From Hyphomicrobium sp. (GTDB lineage: Bacteria > Pseudomonadota > Alphaproteobacteria > Rhizobiales > Hyphomicrobiaceae): 64,000 nucleotides of DNA. Below are positions 25,711 to 33,352 of this stretch, one piece after another. A model generated the notes under the pieces. It did no database searches. It saw only the letters and a list, made by a program, of their open reading frames with translations, and was not told the origin of the DNA. Positions within the stretch are counted from its first letter, which is position 1. Each line of letters starts with the position of its first letter. A program made the position numbers and the translations under genes. Location of the stretch: the NCBI RefSeq assembly GCF_009026145.1, contig NZ_WBUE01000002.1, forward strand, positions 62,001-126,000, written 5' to 3'.

Positions 25711-26346
25711 ATGGAAAACGATCAGCTAACTGCGCTCGAGACGGTTCGCCGCCCACCTTGGAACAAAGGCAAGCTCGTAGGCGCCAAGCCGCCCCTGCGA
25801 CCAAGCCACGTCTGGTCGATACGAACGAAGCTGCAGATGGCGGGTCGAAAGCGCGACCTCGCCCTATTCAACCTCGCCATCGACAGCAAACTGCGCGGCT
25901 GTGATGTCGTCGCTCTGCGCGTGGATGACGTGGCGCCAAGCGGCTATGCCATGGATCGCGCAACCATCAGGCAGAAGAAGACCGGCCGGCCGGTACGCTT
26001 CGAGCTGACAGACCAGACTCGTCTGGCCATCGATGAGTACCTGAGACTGACCGGACGGAAGCCGGACCAGTTTCTGTTCGCCGGCCATGGCGACAACGTG
26101 CGCGGGTTGACGACACGACAGTACGCCCGCCTTGTGCAAGAGTGGGTAGCCAGCATCGGACTCGACCCGGCCAAGTTTGGCACCCACTCGTTGCGACGTA
26201 CGAAAGCGGTGTTGATCTACCGGCGCACCGGCAATCTGCGTGCGGTTCAACTATTGCTTGGACATTCGAAGATCGAGAGCACCGTCCGTTACCTCGGCAT
26301 CGAGGTCGATGATGCAATCGAGATCGCGGAGAAGATCGACATCTGA
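25711..26346 (+). CDS. Short tyrosine recombinase/integrase
   Basis: A 211-residue protein that is mostly the catalytic domain of tyrosine recombinases. Visible catalytic residues are Arg in LRGCDVVAL, Lys in IRQKKTGRPV, HSLRRTKA (His-x-x-Arg), His in LLLGHSKIES and the nucleophile Tyr in TVRYLG. The usual N-terminal core-binding domain is replaced by about 45 basic residues (PPWNKGKLVGAKPPLRPSHV). AAGGAGACAGACC precedes the ATG. It lies directly before repeat copy 2. Short integrases of this type occur in alphaproteobacterial accessory DNA; whether this one mobilises anything here is unknown. Confidence 0.85.
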   Translation: MENDQLTALETVRRPPWNKGKLVGAKPPLRPSHVWSIRTKLQMAGRKRDLALFNLAIDSKLRGCDVVALRVDDVAPSGYAMDRATIRQKKTGRPVRFELTDQTRLAIDEYLRLTGRKPDQFLFAGHGDNVRGLTTRQYARLVQEWVASIGLDPAKFGTHSLRRTKAVLIYRRTGNLRAVQLLLGHSKIESTVRYLGIEVDDAIEIAEKIDI

Positions 26347-26349
26347 CGC

Positions 26350-26450
26350 TATACGCCAATCAGCGGACGTGGTCGGCGACGGCCACCGCCTCGCCGATCA
26401 TGGGGCAGTCGACTTCCGCTTTCGGGATCAACCGGACGATAGCTGAAGTT
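26350..26450 (+). repeat. Imperfect direct repeat, copy 2
   Basis: Partner of 22619-22722. It begins 4 nt after the integrase stop. The two copies differ at about one base in five, so they are not a fresh duplication. Confidence 0.7.
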
Positions 26451-26681
26451 TTGCGCCGATCGCCCTTGCAGCGACGGCGGGACCCACGCCAAGGCAGCTT
26501 CTATATGCAGGCCAGCGACGGGGCCGATGCTGTCGAAGAAGTAGCTAGCGCTTGAGCGTCGGAAGGGCGGCCTTAGCCGCTACAAGGTCGGGCGTAGCAC
26601 CGCTCGAACCGACGCCAACTCACGCACGCGCAAGGCATTGCTGACGGCGCCCACAGTTGTGCGATCGGGTTTGCTCGGTGG
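26451..26681. other. Gene-free junction between cargo and relaxase gene
   Basis: No supported gene. This segment separates the integrase and repeat from the 3' end of the relaxase gene and may contain the right cargo boundary. Confidence 0.4.
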
Positions 26682-28424
26682 TCATGTACGCCCTGGCAGC
26701 GTCCGGCCACGGTCAAGAGTCCAGGTCACGCGGCGTTGGCCGATCACACCCGTGACGACCTGTCCGCGGAACGGCTCAAGCGCCGGTCGCCAGGGCGCCA
26801 GCGTGAATGTATCCTGGCGCCGGATGACTGCGAGCTTGCCGCTCGGTGTCGTTATCGGGCGATCATAGACGCCCGTAATGGGTGCCCCTCGAGCGGCAGG
26901 GAAAAATGTGGCGCCATAGAGACGTGACAGGTCCTCTACCAAGCGCTCCGTTTCCGATCTGCGGAGGGTACGCATCATTTTGGGAGCGGTAACAATGTCG
27001 CCGGTGAGCGACACAGCTGCGAGCTTGCGCGTAGCCAACCACTGACCACGCGCGGCCATGGCATGTTCCACATCGCGGGCAAAGCCAAGCGTGCCAGGCT
27101 GGGGCTGCCATTGGGCGATGATGGCCTGGTCGAGCCACGTCGGGCCGTCGTAGTTGACCTGGCGCTCCAATTCGACCAGCGAAAGCTCCTGGAGTTTGGC
27201 AACCCGTGATGGCTTGCCGTCGAGGCTGTCGCCGACCAGCGCCACGAGGCCGCCACGCGCTGGCACTTGGGCAGCTTTGAGCCGCCCGAGCTCTGCGTAG
27301 TGCACGCGGCCATCGACGGCATCGATCACGATCCAGGTATTGTCGCTGATCTCGTCGACGAGGCCGACACCCACGACCTTGCCGATCAGCGGCGCCTTGC
27401 GCGCACCCCGCTCGAACAGCGCCAGGGCAGCGGCGCCGCGCTCGATGCCGGCCTCGCGCAGCGCAATCTGCATCATCTTGAACTTATCGGCGCGCTCGCC
27501 GAGCTGGCGCAGCTTGCTCTCCATCCTCGGGTCGAGCGCCCACACGCCCCGTTGCCGCTCCTCGGCAAGCCCGAGCCGCTCCAGCGTCTTGAGGCGACCG
27601 ATCCGGAGCGTGTGCTGGGTCGGGTCCTGCTCCTCCGCGGACGTCATGACCAGGATACCCTCCTTGGCGCGCGCCCTTAGGGCGTGGTCGAGGCGGGTCA
27701 GCCTTTCCCGGCCGACCTCATTGAACTGCTTCTGGATACGCTCGAGCTGGCTTTCCGGCCCGAGCTCGAGCGTGACGAGTGCCTGGGCGCGTGCCCGCAC
27801 CCCGTGGCTGATGTAATCCCGCGCCATGACCAGGTCCCTCCCCTCCTCGTCCCGGCCGCGGATGACGATGTGGGTGTGCGGATGACCGGTGTTGAAATGA
27901 TCGACCGCGATCCAGTCGAGCTTGGTATCGAGGTCCCGCTGCATCTGGGCGAGGAGATCGCGGATGAAGGGCTTCAGGTCGGCGAGCCGCCTGCCTTCGT
28001 CGGCGGACACGATGAAGCGGAACTGGTGCGGATCGTTCGCCGAGCGGGCGAGGAACGCGGCCGCATCGACATCCTCGCCGGATGCATCATAGAGACGTCC
28101 GGGTGTGCCTTCGCGCGTGACCCTGTCGCGCAGGATGTATTTCAGGTGCGCGCGCGCCGCACCGAGATCGCCGCTGGCGATGCGCGTGTAGCGCGCCTTG
28201 ACGATGACGCGCCGGCTGCCGGGTGCGATAAGCCCAGCAGCGGCCCGAAGCCCGGTGCCCATGCCGCGCGTCAGGCTACCAGGCGCAACGTGTCCTTTGT
28301 GCCGCAGCGCTCGGGCGCCGTGCTTGCCGGCCTGGCGGAAGACGAGCGTGGCGTGACGCTCCGCGCGTCCTCGGCGCGCATCGCGAATGCGACCAAGCTT
28401 CGGAACGAAGTTGTCTTGCGCCAT
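26682..28424 (-). CDS. DUF3363-type relaxase/mobilisation nuclease
   Basis: A 580-residue VirD2-like relaxase that nicks the transfer origin and pilots the strand through the coupling protein. The catalytic half contains ARYTRIASGDLGAARAHLKY and the histidine motif HFNTGHPHTHIVIRGRDEEG, followed by the DUF3363 region (for example LGLAEERQRGVWALDPRMES) through to the C-terminus. The basic N-terminus (MAQDNFVPKLGRIRDARRGR) is typical. AGGTGACGC precedes the ATG. The gene looks complete. In related ICEs traG usually lies close downstream; here traG is 17 kb away. Confidence 0.92.
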   Translation of the reverse strand: MAQDNFVPKLGRIRDARRGRAERHATLVFRQAGKHGARALRHKGHVAPGSLTRGMGTGLRAAAGLIAPGSRRVIVKARYTRIASGDLGAARAHLKYILRDRVTREGTPGRLYDASGEDVDAAAFLARSANDPHQFRFIVSADEGRRLADLKPFIRDLLAQMQRDLDTKLDWIAVDHFNTGHPHTHIVIRGRDEEGRDLVMARDYISHGVRARAQALVTLELGPESQLERIQKQFNEVGRERLTRLDHALRARAKEGILVMTSAEEQDPTQHTLRIGRLKTLERLGLAEERQRGVWALDPRMESKLRQLGERADKFKMMQIALREAGIERGAAALALFERGARKAPLIGKVVGVGLVDEISDNTWIVIDAVDGRVHYAELGRLKAAQVPARGGLVALVGDSLDGKPSRVAKLQELSLVELERQVNYDGPTWLDQAIIAQWQPQPGTLGFARDVEHAMAARGQWLATRKLAAVSLTGDIVTAPKMMRTLRRSETERLVEDLSRLYGATFFPAARGAPITGVYDRPITTPSGKLAVIRRQDTFTLAPWRPALEPFRGQVVTGVIGQRRVTWTLDRGRTLPGRT

Positions 28425-28708
28425 GCGTCACCTCGCCTACGCGGTGGAACGCAAAGCGAGATGGCGTCGGGCTCGGCACATTCAAGACGGCGTCAAACAT
28501 CGTGCTGACCACGCACGCGAAATATCAAGCGATGACGTCACCGACGCGTTGCTGATGTCAGGGCCGAGCGGCCCGTTGCGGCCTTGGACGCGCACCTGAC
28601 GTCAGTCCTTTATCTTGATGTCCACTTCTACCCCGACTGGCATTCTCGCAGGTGCACGGATTCTCTTACCGATGGCTGAGAAGCTCGTCAGGTTGTAGGG
28701 GGCGACGT
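28425..28708. other. Short gap between relaxase and traF
   Basis: No gene can be supported. A minus-strand frame ends PVGVEVDIKIKD at 28602 without a credible start, possibly a relic. Confidence 0.35.
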
Positions 28709-29212
28709 CTAGGCTCGAAGGACGAATAGAGGAATCGCCGCGCCGACAATTTCGGCGCGATCGATGGGGCCGAAGTAACGACTGTCGAAGCTCTCCGCAT
28801 GCGTGCCGAGAACGAACAGCTGCCCCCTCTGCAGATGCTGGCAGCCTTGCCACACTGGCAGCCGCCGGCCTCCTCTATCGAAGCCTAAGGCGATGACGCG
28901 CCGCTGCCCGGACATCCATATCACCCGTCCCCGGCGGCACACGCGATCGCCCTCCATGGCGGCAACGCGCTTCAAGAGCAGCACGTGCGGGCCGACATAG
29001 TTGCGCCGCTCGGCGAGGGCCTGCGGCAAGCCGGATAAGCGGACCAGGACATAGTCGCCGATGCGCAGCGGCCGGCGCACAATGACGTAGAGCCCGATCT
29101 GCACACTCGCGGACGTGTTCCACACCAGCACAAGGCGCTTAGGTCCCAAGGCCGTGGCCGTAAGCAGCGCAACAGAGCCCAGCGCGAGGAGAGCCCCCGC
29201 CTTCATCCTCAT
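28709..29212 (-). CDS. traF: TraF-like S26-family peptidase
   Basis: A 167-residue membrane-anchored serine peptidase. An N-terminal hydrophobic segment is followed by the catalytic-serine region NTSASVQIGLY and the catalytic-lysine region HVLLLKRVAAMEGD; the C-terminal box FVLGTHAESFDSRYFGPI is typical. In RP4 the TraF peptidase matures and cyclises the TrbC pilin, and trbC is present at 5841-6167. The start overlaps the stop of the HTH gene as ATGA. Confidence 0.92.
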   Translation of the reverse strand: MRMKAGALLALGSVALLTATALGPKRLVLVWNTSASVQIGLYVIVRRPLRIGDYVLVRLSGLPQALAERRNYVGPHVLLLKRVAAMEGDRVCRRGRVIWMSGQRRVIALGFDRGGRRLPVWQGCQHLQRGQLFVLGTHAESFDSRYFGPIDRAEIVGAAIPLFVLRA

Positions 29213-29418
29213 TCGACTAGCCCGGAAGTCGCGCGCCGTCGCGTGCTCTCGGACCAGGCCTTGAGGTCATCACGGTGATAGACGACGCGGCCGCCATGCT
29301 TCCGGAAGCGCGGACCGATCCCCTGCCAGCGCATGTTGTCGAGCGTGCGCTTCTTCAAGCGCAGATAGACAGCCGCCTCTTTGACATCGAGAAATGGGGT
29401 TGCCTCTTCCTCCGTCAT
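29209..29418 (-). CDS. Small helix-turn-helix DNA-binding protein
   Basis: A 69-residue protein, FLDVKEAAVYLRLKKRTLDN then MRWQGIGPRFRKHGGRVVYH, which fits the MerR/excisionase-like HTH_17 family (AlpA-like). Such proteins are a standard part of this ICE module and act as small regulators or excision factors. It is coupled to traF by ATGA. Its target cannot be read from the sequence. Confidence 0.88.
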   Translation of the reverse strand: MTEEEATPFLDVKEAAVYLRLKKRTLDNMRWQGIGPRFRKHGGRVVYHRDDLKAWSESTRRRATSGLVE

Positions 29419-29513
29419 GCGTGCACTCCCGTGAATGGCCAGGCATGGAGAATGGGTGGGATTGCGCGCGATGGGGAGTGTCGAAGGGCAGGTGGCCTCA
29501 TACGCCACCCCCC

Positions 29514-30354
29514 TCACAAGAACTCGCGGTAGCCTCCCGCAACCAGCGATAAGCCACGTTTCAGCGCCCGGCGGATGCGATCTTTGAGAGCCGTGCTCGC
29601 GCTCCGCCAAGCGTCTTCGGTGCGCTCGGCGCCGAAGATGACGGTGGCGATGGCGCGGTAGGTCGCGCCGACCCGATGCCCATCGAGCGCGATGAGCGCA
29701 TCGCGCACCGCGAGGCTTGTCGCCGTCCACTGCCAATCCTCGGAACGCTCAATGTCGCGAGAGAGAATGTCGCTCAGAGTTGCAAAGCTATCCCGGGCAC
29801 GCTCGAGACGCTGAAGGCCGTCGACGTGAAAGACGACGCGTGCCGGCGCGACGGCCACGGCCGCTCCGTCGAGAAGGATCGAGATCGTGCTCCGATCGGC
29901 GATGAACTTTAGGTGTTGCGTACCTTTGGCATCGATCAGGAGCTGTCGAATGGCCGGAAGAGTTGCCAAGCAGAGATCGCCGCCCTGCGCGCGAGATGCC
30001 GTCCCCGATAAGGTCAGCGGGAGAGCCTCGGGCGACCAAAAAACGTTTGCGGTGGGGGCGGGCTTATGGGGATCGGCGAAAGGAGCAGAGGCCCCAGGCT
30101 TCGGCCCGGCGGCAGCGGCGGCGCAGTCGACACAGAGTAATCCCTGTCCGATGCCGGCAGAGATTTGCGCACCGCCCGGCGTGCAATCGGTAGTCTCGCT
30201 GATAGTCTTTATTGCGACGGAGAAACTCCCATGCCCACCCGGGCCCGGGCAGCGTCCTCACATAGTCGTACTGATCCAGGATCGGGGGCCAAGACGGGCC
30301 GACCGAAGGGCGCGCCTTCTCAGGCGGTGTTCTTTGGGGTAGCCGGGCAGGCAT
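29514..30354 (-). pseudogene. DUF2285 transcriptional-regulator-like gene with one frameshift
   Basis: The N-terminal part (start MPARLPQRTPPEKARP, then WEFLRRNKDYQRDYRL and AEAWGLCSF) is in one frame and stops shortly after. The rest continues in another frame as ADPHKPAPTANVFWSPEALP, LPAIRQLLIDAKGTQHLKFI and the DUF2285 end STALKDRIRRALKRGLSLVA. Removing one A from the AAA run at 30079-30081 (plus strand) restores a single protein of about 280 residues. This family sits in the leading region of rhizobial ICEs. A homopolymer indel could be a real mutation or a sequencing error. Confidence 0.8.
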
Positions 30355-30532
30355 AGTTATCCCCCTGGCGAGAGGCAGGCCTCTCGTCATCCTTGCTTCA
30401 ATGATCGACTTTCGATGGCGATCGGATCGGATGACGTGCGATTGATCTCGATCGCTTCCCGCGAAATGCGGCCGTTATACAGCTGCTGAGCGCGCGCTGT
30501 CTTAAGTTGACTCTTGTTATCATGAATCAATG

Positions 30533-30561
30533 GAAAACCCTCGTGCCCGGAGGCACGAGGG
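30533..30561 (-). terminator. Rho-independent terminator after the DUF736 gene
   Basis: A perfect 10-bp stem CCCTCGTGCC/GGCACGAGGG with loop CGGA, followed on the minus strand by TTTT. It lies 21 nt beyond the DUF736 stop, in the right orientation to end its transcript. Confidence 0.85.
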
Positions 30562-30582
30562 CGAAGGCGAGAGCTTGCGCTC

Positions 30583-30906
30583 TTAGTCTTGCGGGTTCCA
30601 GATCAGCGCGAACACGCTGTCATCGTCCTGACCCGCCGCTCGGCCGAGGTTCGCATACAGCGTCCGCGACCCGAACTCCGGAGCGGCGATCGAAAGCGCG
30701 ACGTAATCCTTGCCGGAGGTTTGACCCTTACGGATCCAGCCGGCGCCGATCTCGATGCCTTGCGACATCACCCGATAGTCGGGCTGGTTCGGCGCCGCCT
30801 TGTCCGAGACCGGCAGGAGTGCGATCTCGGCGCGGATCGAGAGGGTTCTGAGCTCGCCCTCAAAGCGGCCATCTTCGCGCTTGGTGACAGATCCGATGGT
30901 AGCCAT
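30583..30906 (-). CDS. DUF736 family protein
   Basis: A 107-residue protein beginning MATIGSVTKREDGRFEGELR, the signature start of DUF736, and including QGIEIGAGWIRKGQTSGKDY and ending FALIWNPQD. It is nearly invariant in the leading region of rhizobial conjugative elements. Function is unproven; the fold suggests single-strand-DNA or replication-related roles, which is inference. AAAGGACC precedes the ATG and a strong terminator follows. Confidence 0.92.
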   Translation of the reverse strand: MATIGSVTKREDGRFEGELRTLSIRAEIALLPVSDKAAPNQPDYRVMSQGIEIGAGWIRKGQTSGKDYVALSIAAPEFGSRTLYANLGRAAGQDDDSVFALIWNPQD

Positions 30907-31517
30907 GTGACTGGTCCTTTCTCTTGTCCGGCGAGAGACCATCTCCCGCCGGCGTGCAGGACCAGGCGGCCGGCTGGCGCCCGCGGAACCATCTTGGCCG
31001 GAGCGATCAGCGCAGGACCCGAGGCTCAAGGTTTTTTTGCAGCGTCAGCGGCGCGAGGAAGCCGGTCCCCTGACCGGCGGGGAACAAAAACCGCGAGCGC
31101 GAGGGTTTCCGCGCCAGGGCGACGCCGGCCGTAGTTTGCACGACAAGAGGCGGGGGTGGACGGAGCGGAAACGAAAGCAGGGCCGCGTCACGCTGGCTCG
31201 GATTGGCACGCGCCGAGGCTTGGACGCCGGGTGAAGCAGAAGCCGCCCGCCCGAGGTCAGCGAATTGCCAATTGGACCGCGAGCCCACCGGACCAGTGCT
31301 CGTAGCATGATGGTGCAGGCAAGGAGAGGCGCCCTGCCATGAGATCCGTCAGAAGCATCGGCGACGATTCGTTGCCTTCTGCCGCGACGTATCGGCGATC
31401 GGCCGCAGAAACGAGCGTCAGCAGCGGGTCAGGCCATCTGACGAGCGATCGCCTGTGCACCCGACCCGTAAGCGCGCGTGCAACTCTCGCCTTCGCCCCT
31501 CCTCAAAGGGCCGTTGG
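30907..31517. other. Gene-free region at the edge of the ICE leading module
   Basis: No supported gene. It includes short inverted repeats such as CCGGTC-CCCT-GACCGG (near 31064) and AATTGCCAATT (near 31261). It should hold the DUF736 promoter and may hold the element boundary or transfer origin, but no diagnostic signature is visible. Confidence 0.4.
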
Positions 31518-32099
31518 TCATTGCTCTCCGGTTGGCGCCAATAGACTACGCAACGCCGCGCGCCGCGCTTGATCCGACGCTCCTTCCGCCCATTCGCTCA
31601 CCATCTGAGTGGTCGTCAAGGGAACAACTCCCGCCTGCAGCAGGCGGTCGATGGCGGGGCATTTCGCATGTCGGTCGCAGCTTGGGCAGGCATCCATAAG
31701 CACGAACACATCGAAGCCATCGGCAAGGGCGTTGAGGGCCGCGAACGTGACGCTGCGTTCGAGCCAAAAGCCGCAGAGCAGGAGGCAAGCCTTACCCTCT
31801 TCAGCGAGCGCCGCCCCGAGCCCGCTGCCAGACCACATCGATCCGGCGGAGCCGACAGCGTAGATGCGGGGTTTGGCGTGATCACAGGGTTGCGCAATCC
31901 ATTCTCGTTCGTCGAGCTCATCTCCATGGATCGCAAAGAATTTTGGCACATCGAGAACCCTAGCAGCCTGCTGGACTAACGCGTGGCGACTGATGAGTGT
32001 GTCTTGGCCGCCGTCAGCCTGATCGGTGCGTTCGGCATTGCGCCGTGTGGGGTCGATAAAGAGTATGCAGCAGTCCTCAGGCTTAAGAAGTGGCGCCAT
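31518..32099 (-). CDS. Isochorismatase-like protein lacking the usual catalytic cysteine (copy A)
   Basis: A 193-residue protein of the cysteine-hydrolase (isochorismatase/YcaC) fold. The N-terminal Asp motif is present (CILFIDPTRRNAER) and the later segment LCGFWLERSVTFAALNALAD aligns with the family nucleophile loop, where a Cys is expected at the Ser of LERSV. The C-terminus LLQAGVVPLTTTQMVSEWAE is family-typical. GGGGAG precedes the ATG. About 85 bp upstream is a palindrome conserved in copy B. Because Ser also replaces Cys in copy B, this is an ancestral feature; activity as a hydrolase is doubtful. Confidence 0.75.
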   Translation of the reverse strand: MAPLLKPEDCCILFIDPTRRNAERTDQADGGQDTLISRHALVQQAARVLDVPKFFAIHGDELDEREWIAQPCDHAKPRIYAVGSAGSMWSGSGLGAALAEEGKACLLLCGFWLERSVTFAALNALADGFDVFVLMDACPSCDRHAKCPAIDRLLQAGVVPLTTTQMVSEWAEGASDQARRAALRSLLAPTGEQ

Positions 32100-32182
32100 G
32101 GGTGCTCCCCTCGCAGATGTCGGAACATCAGCAAAGGGCGCGAGATTTCGCCGAGGTCATGACCGAGGGATCGTCTCAGAGG

Positions 32183-32198
32183 ACACAAAAATTTGTGT
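32183..32198. promoter_or_regulatory. Palindrome upstream of isochorismatase-like copy A
   Basis: ACACAAA-AA-TTTGTGT, 7-bp perfect arms. The 14-bp core CACAAAAATTTGTG is kept upstream of copy B (52801-52814) at the same distance from the start codon, which suggests an operator or a promoter element. Confidence 0.5.
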
Positions 32199-32396
32199 GG
32201 TGAGGGATAGTGCGGTAGCCAATGATCCGTTGACACGCTCTGACGGGTGCAGACCTTCCTCTGACCGGCGCGACCATGGATGGGGGTGGCGCTGATGCTG
32301 GTCGCGGCCACATTGCCAAGAGCATTCTTTTTTGCCGATTGTGCCATGTCCTGAGACGCAGCATCTCGCGCGCTGCCGATGGTTTCTCAAATTGCT

Positions 32397-32600
32397 TCAG
32401 CGGCGTGGTCTTTTCGCGCGAATTAATTCGCATGGATCGATGTCGAGCGCCATGGCCAGTCGGCCGAGCACCGTGACACTGGCCGATACCTTGGCACTCT
32501 CGATCTTCCCGATGTAGCGCGAGCTGATGCCGGCGCGATGCGCCAGCTCCTCTTGCGTCAAATCCCGGTCATGACGCGCCTGACGCAGGTTCACGGCCAT
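32397..32600 (-). CDS. XRE-family HTH repressor
   Basis: A 67-residue Cro/CI-type protein: AVNLRQARHDRDLTQEELAH then RAGISSRYIGKIESAKVSAS, a complete helix-turn-helix, ending CELIRAKRPRR. The start at MAVNLRQ is decided by AAGGAGGTC immediately upstream; the ATG 18 nt earlier has no ribosome site. A 19-bp perfect palindrome lies 45 bp upstream and is a likely autoregulatory operator. The gene is absent from the corresponding place in the copy B segment. Confidence 0.88.
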   Translation of the reverse strand: MAVNLRQARHDRDLTQEELAHRAGISSRYIGKIESAKVSASVTVLGRLAMALDIDPCELIRAKRPRR

Positions 32601-32644
32601 GACCTCCTTGAGGTCCATGGCAGAGATGGAACTTGTTTAGGCAT

Positions 32645-32663
32645 TATCGTTCCAGGAACGATA
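32645..32663. promoter_or_regulatory. 19-bp palindromic operator candidate for the XRE repressor
   Basis: TATCGTTCC-A-GGAACGATA: perfect 9-bp arms around one base, with a further AGTTCC half-site just after. It lies between the XRE gene and the divergent hypothetical gene at 32785, so it could control both. Confidence 0.7.
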
Positions 32664-32784
32664 GTTCCTATTACTTTGTGACTGTGATAATTCTTGAGGA
32701 CTTTTCGTCTGCCGCAAGTGGGCAAAAGAAAATCGGGCTGGGCAGGGTCCCCGCGAGACCGAGACATTCGCCGTTGGGCAAAAC

Positions 32785-33177
32785 ATGGACAGGACGCGCA
32801 AGCATGGGGTTGAGGGGCGGCTTACCCTCACCCTCGATGGCGGAGGCAAGGCCTACGTCGCAACCTATCGGGTCGCCGACACGTCGGGCCCCTTGGCTTC
32901 GATCGTGCTACCCCGTGAGGTCGTTGAGGCCGCCGTCTTCATCAATGCCCGCATAGGCCTTGAGCTGCGAACTGACGGCAGTCTGCTGGCCTTTGCGAGC
33001 CATACTTCTATGCAAACGCTGGCCTGCGCCTCGCTTAGCGAGCTGGTGGACGAAACGCTACGGCCGGAGTTTATTGCCCTGGAAGAAACGCCGAACGCTC
33101 TGACCGAACTCGAGGCCCAACTTGAGCGAGCCCTGGTCTCGGTGCGGGAATTCCGGTCGCGGCGGAGCATCGGCTAG
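32785..33177 (+). CDS. Conserved hypothetical protein (130 residues), copy A
   Basis: Begins MDRTRKHGVEGRLTLTLDGG and continues VADTSGPLASIVLPREVVEA; the C-terminal third is helical and charged (ALTELEAQLERALVSVREFR). No domain recognised. A related sequence with many synonymous-looking differences lies at 52866-53235, which supports a real coding gene. A long perfect palindrome follows the stop. The weak ribosome site leaves the exact start uncertain. Confidence 0.65.
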   Translation: MDRTRKHGVEGRLTLTLDGGGKAYVATYRVADTSGPLASIVLPREVVEAAVFINARIGLELRTDGSLLAFASHTSMQTLACASLSELVDETLRPEFIALEETPNALTELEAQLERALVSVREFRSRRSIG

Positions 33178-33188
33178 TCCTCGTTAAT

Positions 33189-33214
33189 TACCGAATTGGC
33201 ATGCCAATTCGGTA
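33189..33214. terminator. 26-bp perfect palindrome after the hypothetical gene
   Basis: Arms TACCGAATTGGCA and TGCCAATTCGGTA meet with no spacer, 11 nt after the stop. It could fold as a terminator hairpin (no T-run follows) or serve as a protein-binding or recombination site. Copy B keeps only a degenerate version near 53249. Confidence 0.5.
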
Positions 33215-33352
33215 TCGTCGCCATCAAGCTCCGACAATGATGCTTTTCTCCGCCGATCAGTTTACCTCGTTGACGCAGACATCTCCCCTGCGCTGGCGTT
33301 CACGGCAACGGTCTACCATCGGGATCGGGAGAATACGCCAGTGGCCTGCCCC

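Noticed and set aside
22619..26450. The 100-bp repeats as attL/attR of a recently integrated element
   Set aside because: The copies differ at roughly one base in five, too much for att sites made by a recent site-specific insertion. Kept only as a repeat.
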